NCBI GenBank assembly: GCA_023402845.1
Contig: JAEYFP010000034.1
Span: 1 to 32,116, forward strand
Reading direction: 5' to 3'
DNA: 32,116 bases
From: Bacillota bacterium
GTDB taxonomy: Bacteria > Bacillota > Clostridia > Lachnospirales > Lachnospiraceae
The notes below the pieces were generated by a model. It made no database searches. It saw only the letters and a list, made by a program, of their open reading frames with translations, and had not been told where the DNA came from. Of the stretch, positions 1 to 6,981 are shown in pieces. Within the stretch, counting starts at the first letter, position 1. Each line of letters begins with the position of its first letter. Made by a program: the position numbers and the translations under genes.

Positions 1-103
1 ATAAGCATAAGACCCCTTGAAGAGTACGAGGTAGATAGGGCATAGGTGGAAGTGCAGTAATGTATGGAGCTGAATGTTACTAATCGGTCGAACGCTTGAC
101 CAA
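1..103 (+). rRNA. 23S ribosomal RNA, 3' end (partial)
   Basis: The first ~100 bases match the conserved 3' terminus of bacterial 23S rRNA. The key strings are GAGCTGAATG, TTACTAATCGG and the closing CGCTTGACC, which form the last helices of domain VI. The gene enters from the left edge, so its start is outside the window. The exact 3' end is placed just after GCTTGACC by analogy with other Clostridia and could be off by a few bases. It is followed by a tRNA array with no terminator in between, so the rRNA and tRNAs are probably one transcript. Confidence 0.93.
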
Positions 104-215
104 GAGAAGGAAGAGCAGCGGAAGCTGTAGGGAATTGGATGGAATAAAAGAGAATTTCAGTATTCGGTTTTGAAGGTATGATACTTTTCGAGATTTGGCA
201 GTAATTTGTAATACT
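104..215 (+). other. 23S-tRNA spacer without a 5S gene
   Basis: This 112-base spacer separates the 23S end from tRNA-Asp. It has no 5S rRNA-like sequence and no open frame of note. It holds purine-rich sequence and short self-complementary stretches of the kind expected for 23S 3'-end processing. The order seen is 23S then tRNA, not the usual 23S-5S. A 5S gene could lie upstream between 16S and 23S, or elsewhere. Confidence 0.7.
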
Positions 216-289
216 GGCCCAGTGGCTCAGTTGGTTAGAGCGCCGCCCTGTCACGGCGGAGGTCGTCGGTTCGAGTCCGATCTGGGTCG
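216..289 (+). tRNA. tRNA-Asp (GTC)
   Basis: Full cloverleaf. The acceptor stem GGCCCAG pairs with CTGGGTC (one G-U pair), with discriminator G289. The anticodon loop CTGTCAC carries GTC at 250-252, and the T loop is GGTTCGAGTCC. The 3' CCA is not encoded. It is the first tRNA of a five-gene array behind the 23S gene. Confidence 0.97.
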
Positions 290-348
290 CTTAGAATTTG
301 TTAATGATTAAGATTATGGTACTGTAAATAGTAAAAGTAATCGCACTT

Positions 349-421
349 GGGATCTTAGCTAAGCTGGGAGAGCATCTGCCTTACAAGCAGAGGGTCATAG
401 GTTCGAGCCCTATAGGTCCCA
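349..421 (+). tRNA. tRNA-Val (TAC)
   Basis: Full cloverleaf. The acceptor stem GGGATCT pairs with AGGTCCC, with discriminator A421. The anticodon loop CTTACAA has TAC at 382-384 and A at position 37. tRNA-Val(UAC) with A37 is the known substrate class of TrmN6, a homologue of which is encoded at 16114-16869. CCA is not encoded. Confidence 0.97.
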
Positions 422-435
422 TTTTATAATCTTTT

Positions 436-508
436 GCCGATGTGGCTCAATTGGCAGAGCAGCTGATTTGTAATCAGCAGGTTATCGGTTCGAGTCCGAT
501 CATCGGCT
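436..508 (+). tRNA. tRNA-Thr (TGT)
   Basis: Full cloverleaf. The acceptor stem GCCGATG pairs with CATCGGC, with discriminator T508. The anticodon stem GCTGA/TCAGC encloses the loop TTTGTAA, with TGT at 469-471. CCA is not encoded. It lies only 14 bases after tRNA-Val, so the two are co-transcribed. Confidence 0.97.
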
Positions 509-584
509 TTCTTGATTGTTTATGTGACAATTGAGAGTACGAAGGAATAGGATAGCTTATTTGCTGTCCGGAAATAATTAATAT

Positions 585-666
585 GGATGGATTCCCGAGT
601 GGCCAAAGGGGACAGACTGTAAATCTGCTGCAAATTGCTTCGGTGGTTCGAATCCACCTCCATCCA
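585..666 (+). tRNA. tRNA-Tyr (GTA)
   Basis: Class II tRNA with a long variable arm (82 nt). The acceptor stem GGATGGA pairs with TCCATCC, with discriminator A666. The anticodon loop CTGTAAA has GTA at 619-621. The variable arm runs from about 629 to 642. CCA is not encoded. Confidence 0.96.
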
Positions 667-770
667 TTTTATATTAGTAAGTAATAAATATTAATATAAA
701 ATGTCATAAAGTAAGTTGTCCATGCATAAGATATAATGTCTGAACAGTTTCAGTATTTTAAATTTAATAT

Positions 771-844
771 CGCGGGGTGGAGCAGTCTGGAAGCTCGTCG
801 GGCTCATAACCCGAAGGTCATAGGTTCAAATCCTGTCCCCGCTA
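771..844 (+). tRNA. Initiator tRNA-fMet (CAT)
   Basis: The initiator hallmarks are all visible: three G-C pairs at the base of the anticodon stem (GGG/CCC around loop CTCATAA, anticodon 805-807), an A11-U24 pair in the D stem, and an unpaired 1-72 position. The mismatch here is C1 with T72, where C1-A72 is the usual pair in Bacillus and Escherichia coli. The discriminator is A844 and CCA is not encoded. It is the last gene of the array. Confidence 0.95.
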
Positions 845-854
845 CTCGTAAATG

Positions 855-900
855 AACACCCAGATTAGCAGTAAAGCTATCCTCTGGGTGTTTATTACTT
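855..900 (+). terminator. Rho-independent terminator of the rRNA-tRNA operon
   Basis: A 9-bp perfect stem (AACACCCAG at 855-863 with CTGGGTGTT at 884-892) is followed by a T-rich tract to about 903. It lies 10 bases after tRNA-fMet and ends the array transcript. Confidence 0.85.
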
Positions 901-998
901 TTATTACAAAAGCAATAAACACTGGGATTATCAGTTATTTTTTCTTTTATTTTTTCAGGATTTTTTGAAGATTTATTTAGGTCTGAATTTATATGTTA

Positions 999-1028
999 TT
1001 GATATTTTCAGTGTTTTCAAGGTATAAT
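999..1028 (+). promoter_or_regulatory. Sigma-A-type promoter for the diguanylate cyclase gene
   Basis: TTGATA (999-1004), an 18-base spacer, then a perfect TATAAT (1023-1028). It lies in the otherwise empty A/T-rich gap between the tRNA terminator and the gene at 1138, leaving a 5' leader of roughly 100 bases. No riboswitch fold was recognised in the leader. Confidence 0.7.
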
Positions 1029-1137
1029 GTTATTTAATTAGCAGATAAAACCATTAAATTGATAGTGAATGTACATGATAGATGAATTTGTACAAAGGAT
1101 TAATATATCTGTCTAAATCCAAATAAGGTGAAATACT

Positions 1138-2208
1138 ATGCCAAACTGGTCGAATTTATTTTGGAGTCATGGAAATATCTATATACAACTTGCATCCGAC
1201 AACTACGAAGCTGTAGAGGAACATAATGAAAAGACGCTTCATACGTTGCTGCTCATGGGTTGGGTACTGATTTTATTGCCGCTTCTTTCGGTGCCTTTCA
1301 GCAATACAAAAGCGAGTGCTGTCCAGGCTTATATATTGGCATTTATGGCATTTTTATCGTTATTTTTTTTATATCAGCTATCAGTTATGAAAAAGTATGT
1401 GATTGTTGGAATGTATACAGCTTTTTCAGTCTTGTTTATGTTAGCAATATATCTTAGCGTCGTTCATTCACCAAATATGCGAGCCACTATTCTGCTGGGT
1501 GGATTCGTCATTATGCCGCTTAGTCTTATTGACCGTCCCCTTCGAATTAGATTGTTTTTAGCTTTTTGGTTGGCAATGCATACTGCGTTGGCCATTTACC
1601 TTAAGCCCCAATATGTACTTGATGATACAATTAATTGCTTGTGCGCCGCCGTTCTTGGATGTTATCTTGGAAAAACAATAGTACAGGCTCGTCTGGAAGG
1701 CTTTGAAGCGAGACGTTTACTGGTTATTGAAAAAGAGACCGATGTATTGACAGGTTTATATAATCGACGTAAGCTTTTTGAGACATTAGCGAAAATGGAG
1801 ATAGAAAACTCAGAAGGGCCTTCCGGAATATTTATGCTGGATATTGATCATTTTAAGTGTTTTAACGACACTTATGGGCACACAGCCGGGGACGAATGTC
1901 TAAATCATTTTGGAGGAATACTGAAAGAATTTACACACAAATTTCGTCTTCGTTTCTATCGCTACGGAGGAGAAGAATTTTTGGCATTTGCATACGGGTA
2001 CAGTGAAAAGGAACTAATGTTCATTGCTGAAAGTCTGCGAATAGCTGTGCAAGGCGCCGAGATAGCCGGACGTAACATCACTGTTAGCATTGGTATTGCC
2101 TATTGCGGGGAGAAGCAAGTGAAAAATTATGAGGTTGTAATAGCCGCTGCAGATAAGGCAGCATATGCCGCTAAACGCGAAGGACGAAACAGAGTGCATA
2201 TGGAGTAA
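1138..2208 (+). CDS. Membrane diguanylate cyclase (GGDEF domain)
   Basis: Predicted enzyme making cyclic di-GMP from two GTP. The N-terminal ~185 residues contain about six hydrophobic segments (roughly 36-54, 64-82, 87-109, 115-130, 138-155, 163-180), so this half is probably an integral-membrane sensor. The GGDEF domain occupies about 195-355. It shows the entry motif DVLTGLYNRR, the metal/substrate motif DIDHFKCFNDTYGH and a catalytic GGEEF at 277-281. The product-inhibition site (RxxD five residues before GGEEF) is absent. The start ATG follows AAGGTG by 7 bases. A likely promoter lies at 999-1028. The next gene starts 39 bases downstream with no terminator between, so the two are probably co-transcribed. 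Confidence 0.93.
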   Translation: MPNWSNLFWSHGNIYIQLASDNYEAVEEHNEKTLHTLLLMGWVLILLPLLSVPFSNTKASAVQAYILAFMAFLSLFFLYQLSVMKKYVIVGMYTAFSVLFMLAIYLSVVHSPNMRATILLGGFVIMPLSLIDRPLRIRLFLAFWLAMHTALAIYLKPQYVLDDTINCLCAAVLGCYLGKTIVQARLEGFEARRLLVIEKETDVLTGLYNRRKLFETLAKMEIENSEGPSGIFMLDIDHFKCFNDTYGHTAGDECLNHFGGILKEFTHKFRLRFYRYGGEEFLAFAYGYSEKELMFIAESLRIAVQGAEIAGRNITVSIGIAYCGEKQVKNYEVVIAAADKAAYAAKREGRNRVHME

Positions 2209-2247
2209 AACAAAATACAACGATTTATTTATGATTGAGGGAACGAT

Positions 2248-3309
2248 ATGTCTGTTAAAATTTTTACTATGACTCATAAGAAATTTAATACACCATCCAA
2301 TCAAATGTATGTGCCGCTGCAGGTTGGAAGTGCTAAGGCGCAGCCACTCGGTTATCTTAGAGATGACAGCGGGGATCATATATCCGGATGGAACTGTTAT
2401 TACAGTGAGCTGACAGGTTTATATTGGGTATGGAAAAATATAAAGGATGTGGATTATATCGGTACCTGTCATTACAGGCGCTATTTGATTAACCGTCAGG
2501 GTTTTCTTTTTACCGAAAAAGAATATGAGGAACTTCTGAAAGATTATGATCTGATTACGACAAAACGTGTGGAACTTAATAATTCTTATTATTATGGATT
2601 TGGGGCTAATCATAATGTAAAAATTCTCGATGCAGCGGGAGCCGTTATGAAAGAGAAGTATCCGGAAGACTATAACCTCTTTATTGAGCTTGTAAAAGGA
2701 AAAGAAACGTATTTCGGAAATATGATGGTATGTTCTAAAAAGCTGTTTGATGAATATGCGGCATGGCTGTTTTCTATTTTTTTTGAAGTTCAGAAAAGAG
2801 TGGATTTGACAGCTGAGGATGAATATCACCAGCGTGTATTTGGTTTTATTTCTGAGTTTCTGCTCTATGTATGGGCGGTTTCCCGGCAGCTTCGGGTATA
2901 TGAGTGTAAAGTAGGAATGCTCGGGGAAAAAGCGGAAACACGGGAATTGAAGGAAAAGCTTGCTCAGTTTTTTATTGAGAAGGATATAGAAGGTGCGAAG
3001 GAATATTTTCTTACGGTACAAAAAAGACGTCCGGATGTGCTGATGGAAGCTTCGGATATTACGGGAGAGTTGAAGCTGTCAATGCAGGTTATAGCAACCT
3101 GTCATCAGGAAATGGAGAATACGCAGAGTAGTGTTCTCGATAGAATTAGTAATTTTAATGACTTAATGCATTATTTCCATATGGTAAATAAGATAGCTGG
3201 AAAAAAAAATAAGAAGGAACTTTTTAATGAAATGGAGATTCAGTTTCAAAAAGAGAATGAAATTTCCGAAGTTGCAATGGAAATTGCTGGGATGTTGATC
3301 CAAAATTAA
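2248..3309 (+). CDS. DUF4422 family glycosyltransferase-like protein
   Basis: 353 residues, cytosolic by composition. The N-terminal ~220 residues match the DUF4422 family found in capsule and exopolysaccharide clusters. Supporting motifs are the YYSELTGLYWVWKN segment (about 51-64), YIGTCHYRRYL (about 71-81), and the HQRVFGFISEFLLYVW segment (about 194-209). Proteins with this domain are usually annotated as glycosyltransferases, but the donor and acceptor are unknown. Residues ~230-353 are a charged, helical extension beyond the domain. GAGGG precedes the ATG. It lies between a diguanylate cyclase and an MBOAT acyltransferase, which fits a role in building a surface polymer; this is inference from context. 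Confidence 0.82.
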   Translation: MSVKIFTMTHKKFNTPSNQMYVPLQVGSAKAQPLGYLRDDSGDHISGWNCYYSELTGLYWVWKNIKDVDYIGTCHYRRYLINRQGFLFTEKEYEELLKDYDLITTKRVELNNSYYYGFGANHNVKILDAAGAVMKEKYPEDYNLFIELVKGKETYFGNMMVCSKKLFDEYAAWLFSIFFEVQKRVDLTAEDEYHQRVFGFISEFLLYVWAVSRQLRVYECKVGMLGEKAETRELKEKLAQFFIEKDIEGAKEYFLTVQKRRPDVLMEASDITGELKLSMQVIATCHQEMENTQSSVLDRISNFNDLMHYFHMVNKIAGKKNKKELFNEMEIQFQKENEISEVAMEIAGMLIQN

Positions 3310-3331
3310 TAGAATCTTCATATTTTTTAGA

Positions 3332-3361
3332 TTGAAGCTCCATCCATATTCAGGTTATAAT
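3332..3361 (+). promoter_or_regulatory. Promoter ahead of the MBOAT gene
   Basis: TTGAAG (3332-3337), an 18-base spacer, then TATAAT (3356-3361). It sits in the 101-base gap before the gene at 3411, so the acyltransferase genes may be transcribed separately from the upstream diguanylate cyclase pair. Confidence 0.6.
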
Positions 3362-3410
3362 AGAAGTATCTTACACAATCCTGAAAGGCGGCAGATGGGA
3401 AGGAGACCTT

Positions 3411-4925
3411 ATGCTTTTCAACTCCGTTGATTTTCTTATATTTTTTCCAATTATATTATTTATTTATTTTTTTATACCGAAAAAGGGTCGTTATTTATGG
3501 CTGCTGATTGTCAGCTATTATTTTTATGTGAGTTGGGATCCCCGATATGTACTGTGTCTGGGTTTTTCAACTTTGATTACTTATTTAGCCGGAATATTTA
3601 TTAGCCGTCTTCGTGATTTGCAGGAACAAAAACCGGCTTCTCAGGGAAAAAGAGCAGAAAAGCTCCTTTTTATTGTCTGTCTTCTTCTTAATTTATCCAT
3701 GTTGGCACTGTTTAAATATACAAATTTTATATTAGAAAATATGACGGCAATTTTAAATCAGTTTCAAATCGCCGTATCAGAGCCGTCGCTGAATTTGATT
3801 CTGCCGGTGGGTATTTCGTTTTTTACCTTTCAATCCTCGGGATATTTAATTGACGTTTACCGAAAGGATATAAAGGCGGAGAAAAACTTACTGAAGTACG
3901 CACTGTTTGTCTCGTTTTTTCCTAGTGTTTTATCCGGTCCGATTGAGCGCGCTCAAAATATGCTTCCTCAAATTGAACAGTGTAAAAAATTAAAACTTTG
4001 GGATTATGACAGAATTACGGTTGGTGCCGTCTATATGCTTTGGGGCTATTTTTTGAAAATGGTAGTGGCGGACCGGACGGCCCTGCTTGTGAACACCGTA
4101 TATGGAAATTACCGGATGCACGGCTCAATCGCATTAATAACCGCGACTGTTTTTTTTGCAATTCAAATTTATTGTGATTTTGCAAGCTATTCCTATTTAG
4201 CTCTCGGAGCTGCAAGGATTCTAGGTTTTAACCTAATACAGAATTTCCAGGCGCCTTATTTTTCTAAGAGCATCAGCGAATTTTGGAGAAGGTGGCATAT
4301 TTCTTTAAGTTCCTGGCTGAGAGATTATTTATATATTCCGCTGGGCGGAAATAAGCGGGGAAAGATGCGCAAATATTTTAATACATTGATTGTATTTTTC
4401 ACGAGCGGTATTTGGCATGGTGCAAACTGGGGATATATGATATGGGGTTTGTTGCACGGCGTGTATATTGTAATCGGCGAAATTACGAGGCCGCTTAAGA
4501 AAAAGGTTGTTGAGCGATTTCATTTTAAAACGGATACATTCAGCTATCGGCTGCTGCAGACAGCCATGACATTTTTTTTAGTATGTTTTTCTTGGATTTT
4601 TTTTAAAACAGAATCGCTTGGTGCCGCATTCGAAGTAATTCGAAGAATCGTCGTAAAATGGGATCCGTGGACATTGTTTGATGGCACGCTTTATACATGG
4701 GGACTTGGTGAAAGGGATTTTCGTATTACCTTATTTACTATCATAGTATTGCTCGCGGTGGATTATATAAAGAAAAAGAAAAAGGAAAGCTTCATCTCTA
4801 TTTTAAATCGTCAGAACATTTGGTTTCGATGGGGTATTTATCTATTTATCTGCTGTGCTATTTTTGTATGGGGACAGTATGGAGCGGGACATGATCCGCA
4901 GGCGTTTTTATATTTCAGCTTCTAA
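3411..4925 (+). CDS. MBOAT family membrane-bound O-acyltransferase (AlgI/PatA-like)
   Basis: 504 residues with about ten membrane segments, the usual size for the AlgI/DltB branch of MBOAT proteins. These pass acyl groups, often acetyl, across the membrane to a surface polysaccharide or peptidoglycan. The family core is clear: WRRWHISLSSWLRDYLYIPL at about 293-312, then a GG-NKRG segment, then SGIWHGANWG with the catalytic-type histidine at 336. Shotgun hydrophobicity and the C-terminal YFSF tail are typical. AAGGAG lies 6 bases before the ATG. The gene 20 bases downstream encodes a membrane-anchored SGNH-type protein, the normal partner of such transporters. The acyl acceptor cannot be read from sequence. 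Confidence 0.93.
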   Translation: MLFNSVDFLIFFPIILFIYFFIPKKGRYLWLLIVSYYFYVSWDPRYVLCLGFSTLITYLAGIFISRLRDLQEQKPASQGKRAEKLLFIVCLLLNLSMLALFKYTNFILENMTAILNQFQIAVSEPSLNLILPVGISFFTFQSSGYLIDVYRKDIKAEKNLLKYALFVSFFPSVLSGPIERAQNMLPQIEQCKKLKLWDYDRITVGAVYMLWGYFLKMVVADRTALLVNTVYGNYRMHGSIALITATVFFAIQIYCDFASYSYLALGAARILGFNLIQNFQAPYFSKSISEFWRRWHISLSSWLRDYLYIPLGGNKRGKMRKYFNTLIVFFTSGIWHGANWGYMIWGLLHGVYIVIGEITRPLKKKVVERFHFKTDTFSYRLLQTAMTFFLVCFSWIFFKTESLGAAFEVIRRIVVKWDPWTLFDGTLYTWGLGERDFRITLFTIIVLLAVDYIKKKKKESFISILNRQNIWFRWGIYLFICCAIFVWGQYGAGHDPQAFLYFSF

Positions 4926-4945
4926 AATGCTTAAGAGAGGTTTTT

Positions 4946-6388
4946 ATGAAAAGCAAAATCGGCAAAATAGTATTATTTTTATCATGTCTTGCAATCTTGT
5001 TGTTTATTTTGAACGCGATTTTAAAATATAAATCCAATGACGGAATTGACCAGATGCGGGCGTTTTATACGAATGCGGATAATACCATTGATGTACTGTT
5101 TATGGGAAGCTCTCATACCTACAGCAATATTAACACAGGTATATTATATCGTGATTTCGGAATCGCCGGCTTTGATCTGGGAGGCGCTGAACAGCTTCTC
5201 TGGAATAATTATAACTGGCTTGTTGAAGCATTAAAAACGCAGCGGCCGCAGGTGGTGGTGCTGGAGATTTTTTCGACAGGTGTCATCAAGGATGACTTTC
5301 AGGGCGCATGGCTCATGGAAAATCTATATGGGATGAAGCCTTCAGAAAATTATTATGAAGCTGTGAAGAAAAGCACTCTGGATACTGCTTTTAACAGCTA
5401 TATTCTGCCATTCACGAGATACCATTCAAGGTATACGGAAATAACGGAAGAGGATTTTGAATATAAGGAGTATCTGAAAACATTTAAAGGTTTTGAACCA
5501 AAATGGGGTGTGCAGGCGGATCAGGAACTGATTGCTCCTAATATTGACAGTGTGTCGGAAATGACTGCGATTTCCGAAAAGGCAGAGCGTTATTATCGGA
5601 AATATATAGAACTCTGTGCGCAGGAAGGGATTCCTTTGCTCATTATTTGTTCTCCGTATCAGGTGACCGAGGATGCACAGAAAATCTATAATTACATGTT
5701 TTCGGTTGCAGAGGAATATGATGTGCCCTGCCTTGACTTTAATAAAATGTATACGGAGCTTGGCCTGGATTTTTCTGCGGATCTGTGTGAATGGTCCCAT
5801 TTAAATGAAAAAGGAAATGTAAAATACACTGCCTGGCTTGGCAATTATCTGAAGGAGCATTATGAAATTCCGGACAGGCGTGAGGATAAGGCTTATGTTA
5901 CCTGGCAGCAGGATGCGGACAGGTGGACGCAGGAATATAATCAATATGTTCTACCCGGTGTAAAGGATGCGGGTGAATACCTGAAAAAACTGGATAACCC
6001 TTATTATACGTTAATTGTAACAATTAATGAAAATAATGATTTCTCCAAGATGTCGGATTCCGTAAAGCAGGAGCTTGCCGGAATCGGCATCGATGAGACC
6101 GCACTGCGGCAGGAGATTGTTGTTGTAAAAAAGGATCAGATTCTTTTTCAGTCGGCAGAGGAAATATATGAGTGGTATACTTCTTCTAAAAAGGGTGATA
6201 TAATAGTAAACAGAGAATTAAGAGAAAAGGGCGGAAATACGGAAAAAAAGAGTAAGGTACTTATTAACGGTGAGGAATATCAGCATACACAGTCGCCGTT
6301 AGTCATCATTATTTATGATCATTTGTTAAATAAAAGAATCGGCACAATCGGTTTAACGCCGGAGGATGGATATTCTACAATACACTAG
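4946..6388 (+). CDS. Membrane-anchored SGNH-type protein, probable MBOAT partner acyltransferase
   Basis: 480 residues with a single N-terminal membrane segment (about 7-26), so the body is probably extracytoplasmic. An SGNH/DltD-AlgJ-like fold is indicated by the block I sequence FMGSSHTYSN, with a candidate nucleophile Ser55 or Ser56, and a block V sequence WSHLNEKG with His285. Residue 282, three before that His, is Glu where SGNH enzymes usually have Asp. Residues ~300-480 form an additional region that I do not recognise. The gene follows the MBOAT by 20 bases with an AGAGG ribosome site. In alginate and teichoic-acid systems this pairing completes acyl transfer to the polymer, so the same job is inferred here. 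Confidence 0.75.
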   Translation: MKSKIGKIVLFLSCLAILLFILNAILKYKSNDGIDQMRAFYTNADNTIDVLFMGSSHTYSNINTGILYRDFGIAGFDLGGAEQLLWNNYNWLVEALKTQRPQVVVLEIFSTGVIKDDFQGAWLMENLYGMKPSENYYEAVKKSTLDTAFNSYILPFTRYHSRYTEITEEDFEYKEYLKTFKGFEPKWGVQADQELIAPNIDSVSEMTAISEKAERYYRKYIELCAQEGIPLLIICSPYQVTEDAQKIYNYMFSVAEEYDVPCLDFNKMYTELGLDFSADLCEWSHLNEKGNVKYTAWLGNYLKEHYEIPDRREDKAYVTWQQDADRWTQEYNQYVLPGVKDAGEYLKKLDNPYYTLIVTINENNDFSKMSDSVKQELAGIGIDETALRQEIVVVKKDQILFQSAEEIYEWYTSSKKGDIIVNRELREKGGNTEKKSKVLINGEEYQHTQSPLVIIIYDHLLNKRIGTIGLTPEDGYSTIH

Positions 6389-6776
6389 TGAAATGGATGG
6401 TAGAATGCAGATGGAAGGAAAAGCGGAATATCGTTATATCAATATAGAAAAGGGCAAGGCCATGTTTGATGATAACATGGAGGTTTATGCGGAAATTGCC
6501 GGTGTGTTTTGTCAAAATGCACCGGGACAGATAGAAAACATTGTAAAGAGCATTGAAAAAGAGGATTATGTAACCTATGATAGGGAAGTACATACATTGA
6601 AAAGCCTAGCGGGCAGTCTTGGCGCGGAAACGCTTTCTGCTATGGCAGTCAGGCATGATGCGGCATATAGAAAAAAAGATTATCTTTTTTTGAAAAAATC
6701 TTATTGGGATGTTGTATCCCTGTATAGTGAGGTTGTCCGGGAGTTGAATAAAATTTGCAAAAACGGCATTGAATAA
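6366..6776 (+). CDS. Orphan histidine-phosphotransfer (Hpt) protein
   Basis: A small helical protein whose core HTLKSLAGSLGA matches the phospho-histidine motif of Hpt domains, with the phosphoacceptor at His76 if the first ATG is used. The domain spans about residues 23-120. It overlaps the upstream SGNH-type gene by 23 bases. The start is uncertain: GGAGG abuts the ATG at 6366 with no spacing, and in-frame ATGs at 6393, 6405, 6411 and 6462 could serve instead. No histidine kinase or receiver domain is adjacent, so partners are elsewhere. Hpt proteins relay phosphate between receivers; its place in an acyltransferase operon beside a diguanylate cyclase suggests signalling control of the polymer system. 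Confidence 0.8.
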   Translation: MDILQYTSEMDGRMQMEGKAEYRYINIEKGKAMFDDNMEVYAEIAGVFCQNAPGQIENIVKSIEKEDYVTYDREVHTLKSLAGSLGAETLSAMAVRHDAAYRKKDYLFLKKSYWDVVSLYSEVVRELNKICKNGIE

Positions 6777-6787
6777 GAAAGATTTGT

Positions 6788-6832
6788 ATAGCCCATCCTA
6801 AAAGTGTTAATCAATTAGGAAGGGCTATTTTT
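6788..6832 (+). terminator. Rho-independent terminator after the Hpt gene
   Basis: ATAGCCC (6788-6794) pairs with GGGCTAT (6822-6828), and TCCTAA (6796-6801) pairs with TTAGGA (6815-6820), with one A-A mismatch between them. A run of five T follows. It lies 12 bases after the Hpt stop codon and closes the surface-polymer module. Confidence 0.85.
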
Positions 6833-6872
6833 GTTACATAGGAAATTTCTGTGGATTTCTATGTAACAAAAA
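6828..6872. repeat. Long near-perfect inverted repeat
   Basis: The left arm 6828-6846 and right arm 6855-6872 are complementary along their whole length except for one unpaired G (6841 or 6842). The core is TTGTTACATAG against CTATGTAACAA, with an 8-base loop. It begins in the T tract of the preceding terminator and ends in an A tract, so it lacks a downstream T run on either strand and is not itself a standard terminator. The function is unknown: it could be an RNA-stabilising hairpin, a protein-binding palindrome or a small repeat element. Confidence 0.8.
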
Positions 6873-6912
6873 TGTGAAAACAGAAAACGAAGGAAACGGT
6901 TTTAGTGTCTGC

Positions 6913-6941
6913 TTGATGTTTTAGATAAAAACTGATAAAAT
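6913..6941 (+). promoter_or_regulatory. Promoter for the second glycan module
   Basis: TTGATG (6913-6918), a 17-base spacer, then TAAAAT (6936-6941) preceded by TGA, giving an extended -10. It is located 40 bases before the flavoprotein gene at 6982. Confidence 0.65.
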
Positions 6942-6981
6942 AGGAACGATACCAATCATAAGAATAGGATGAACGAACACG

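Noticed and set aside
104..215. A hidden 5S rRNA gene
   Set aside because: The spacer is too short once processing ends are allowed for, and it contains none of the conserved 5S strings.
2419..3021. A 200-codon minus-strand frame inside the DUF4422 gene
   Set aside because: Its composition (Ile/Phe/Lys-rich, no motif) and full overlap with the DUF4422 frame mark it as a shadow.
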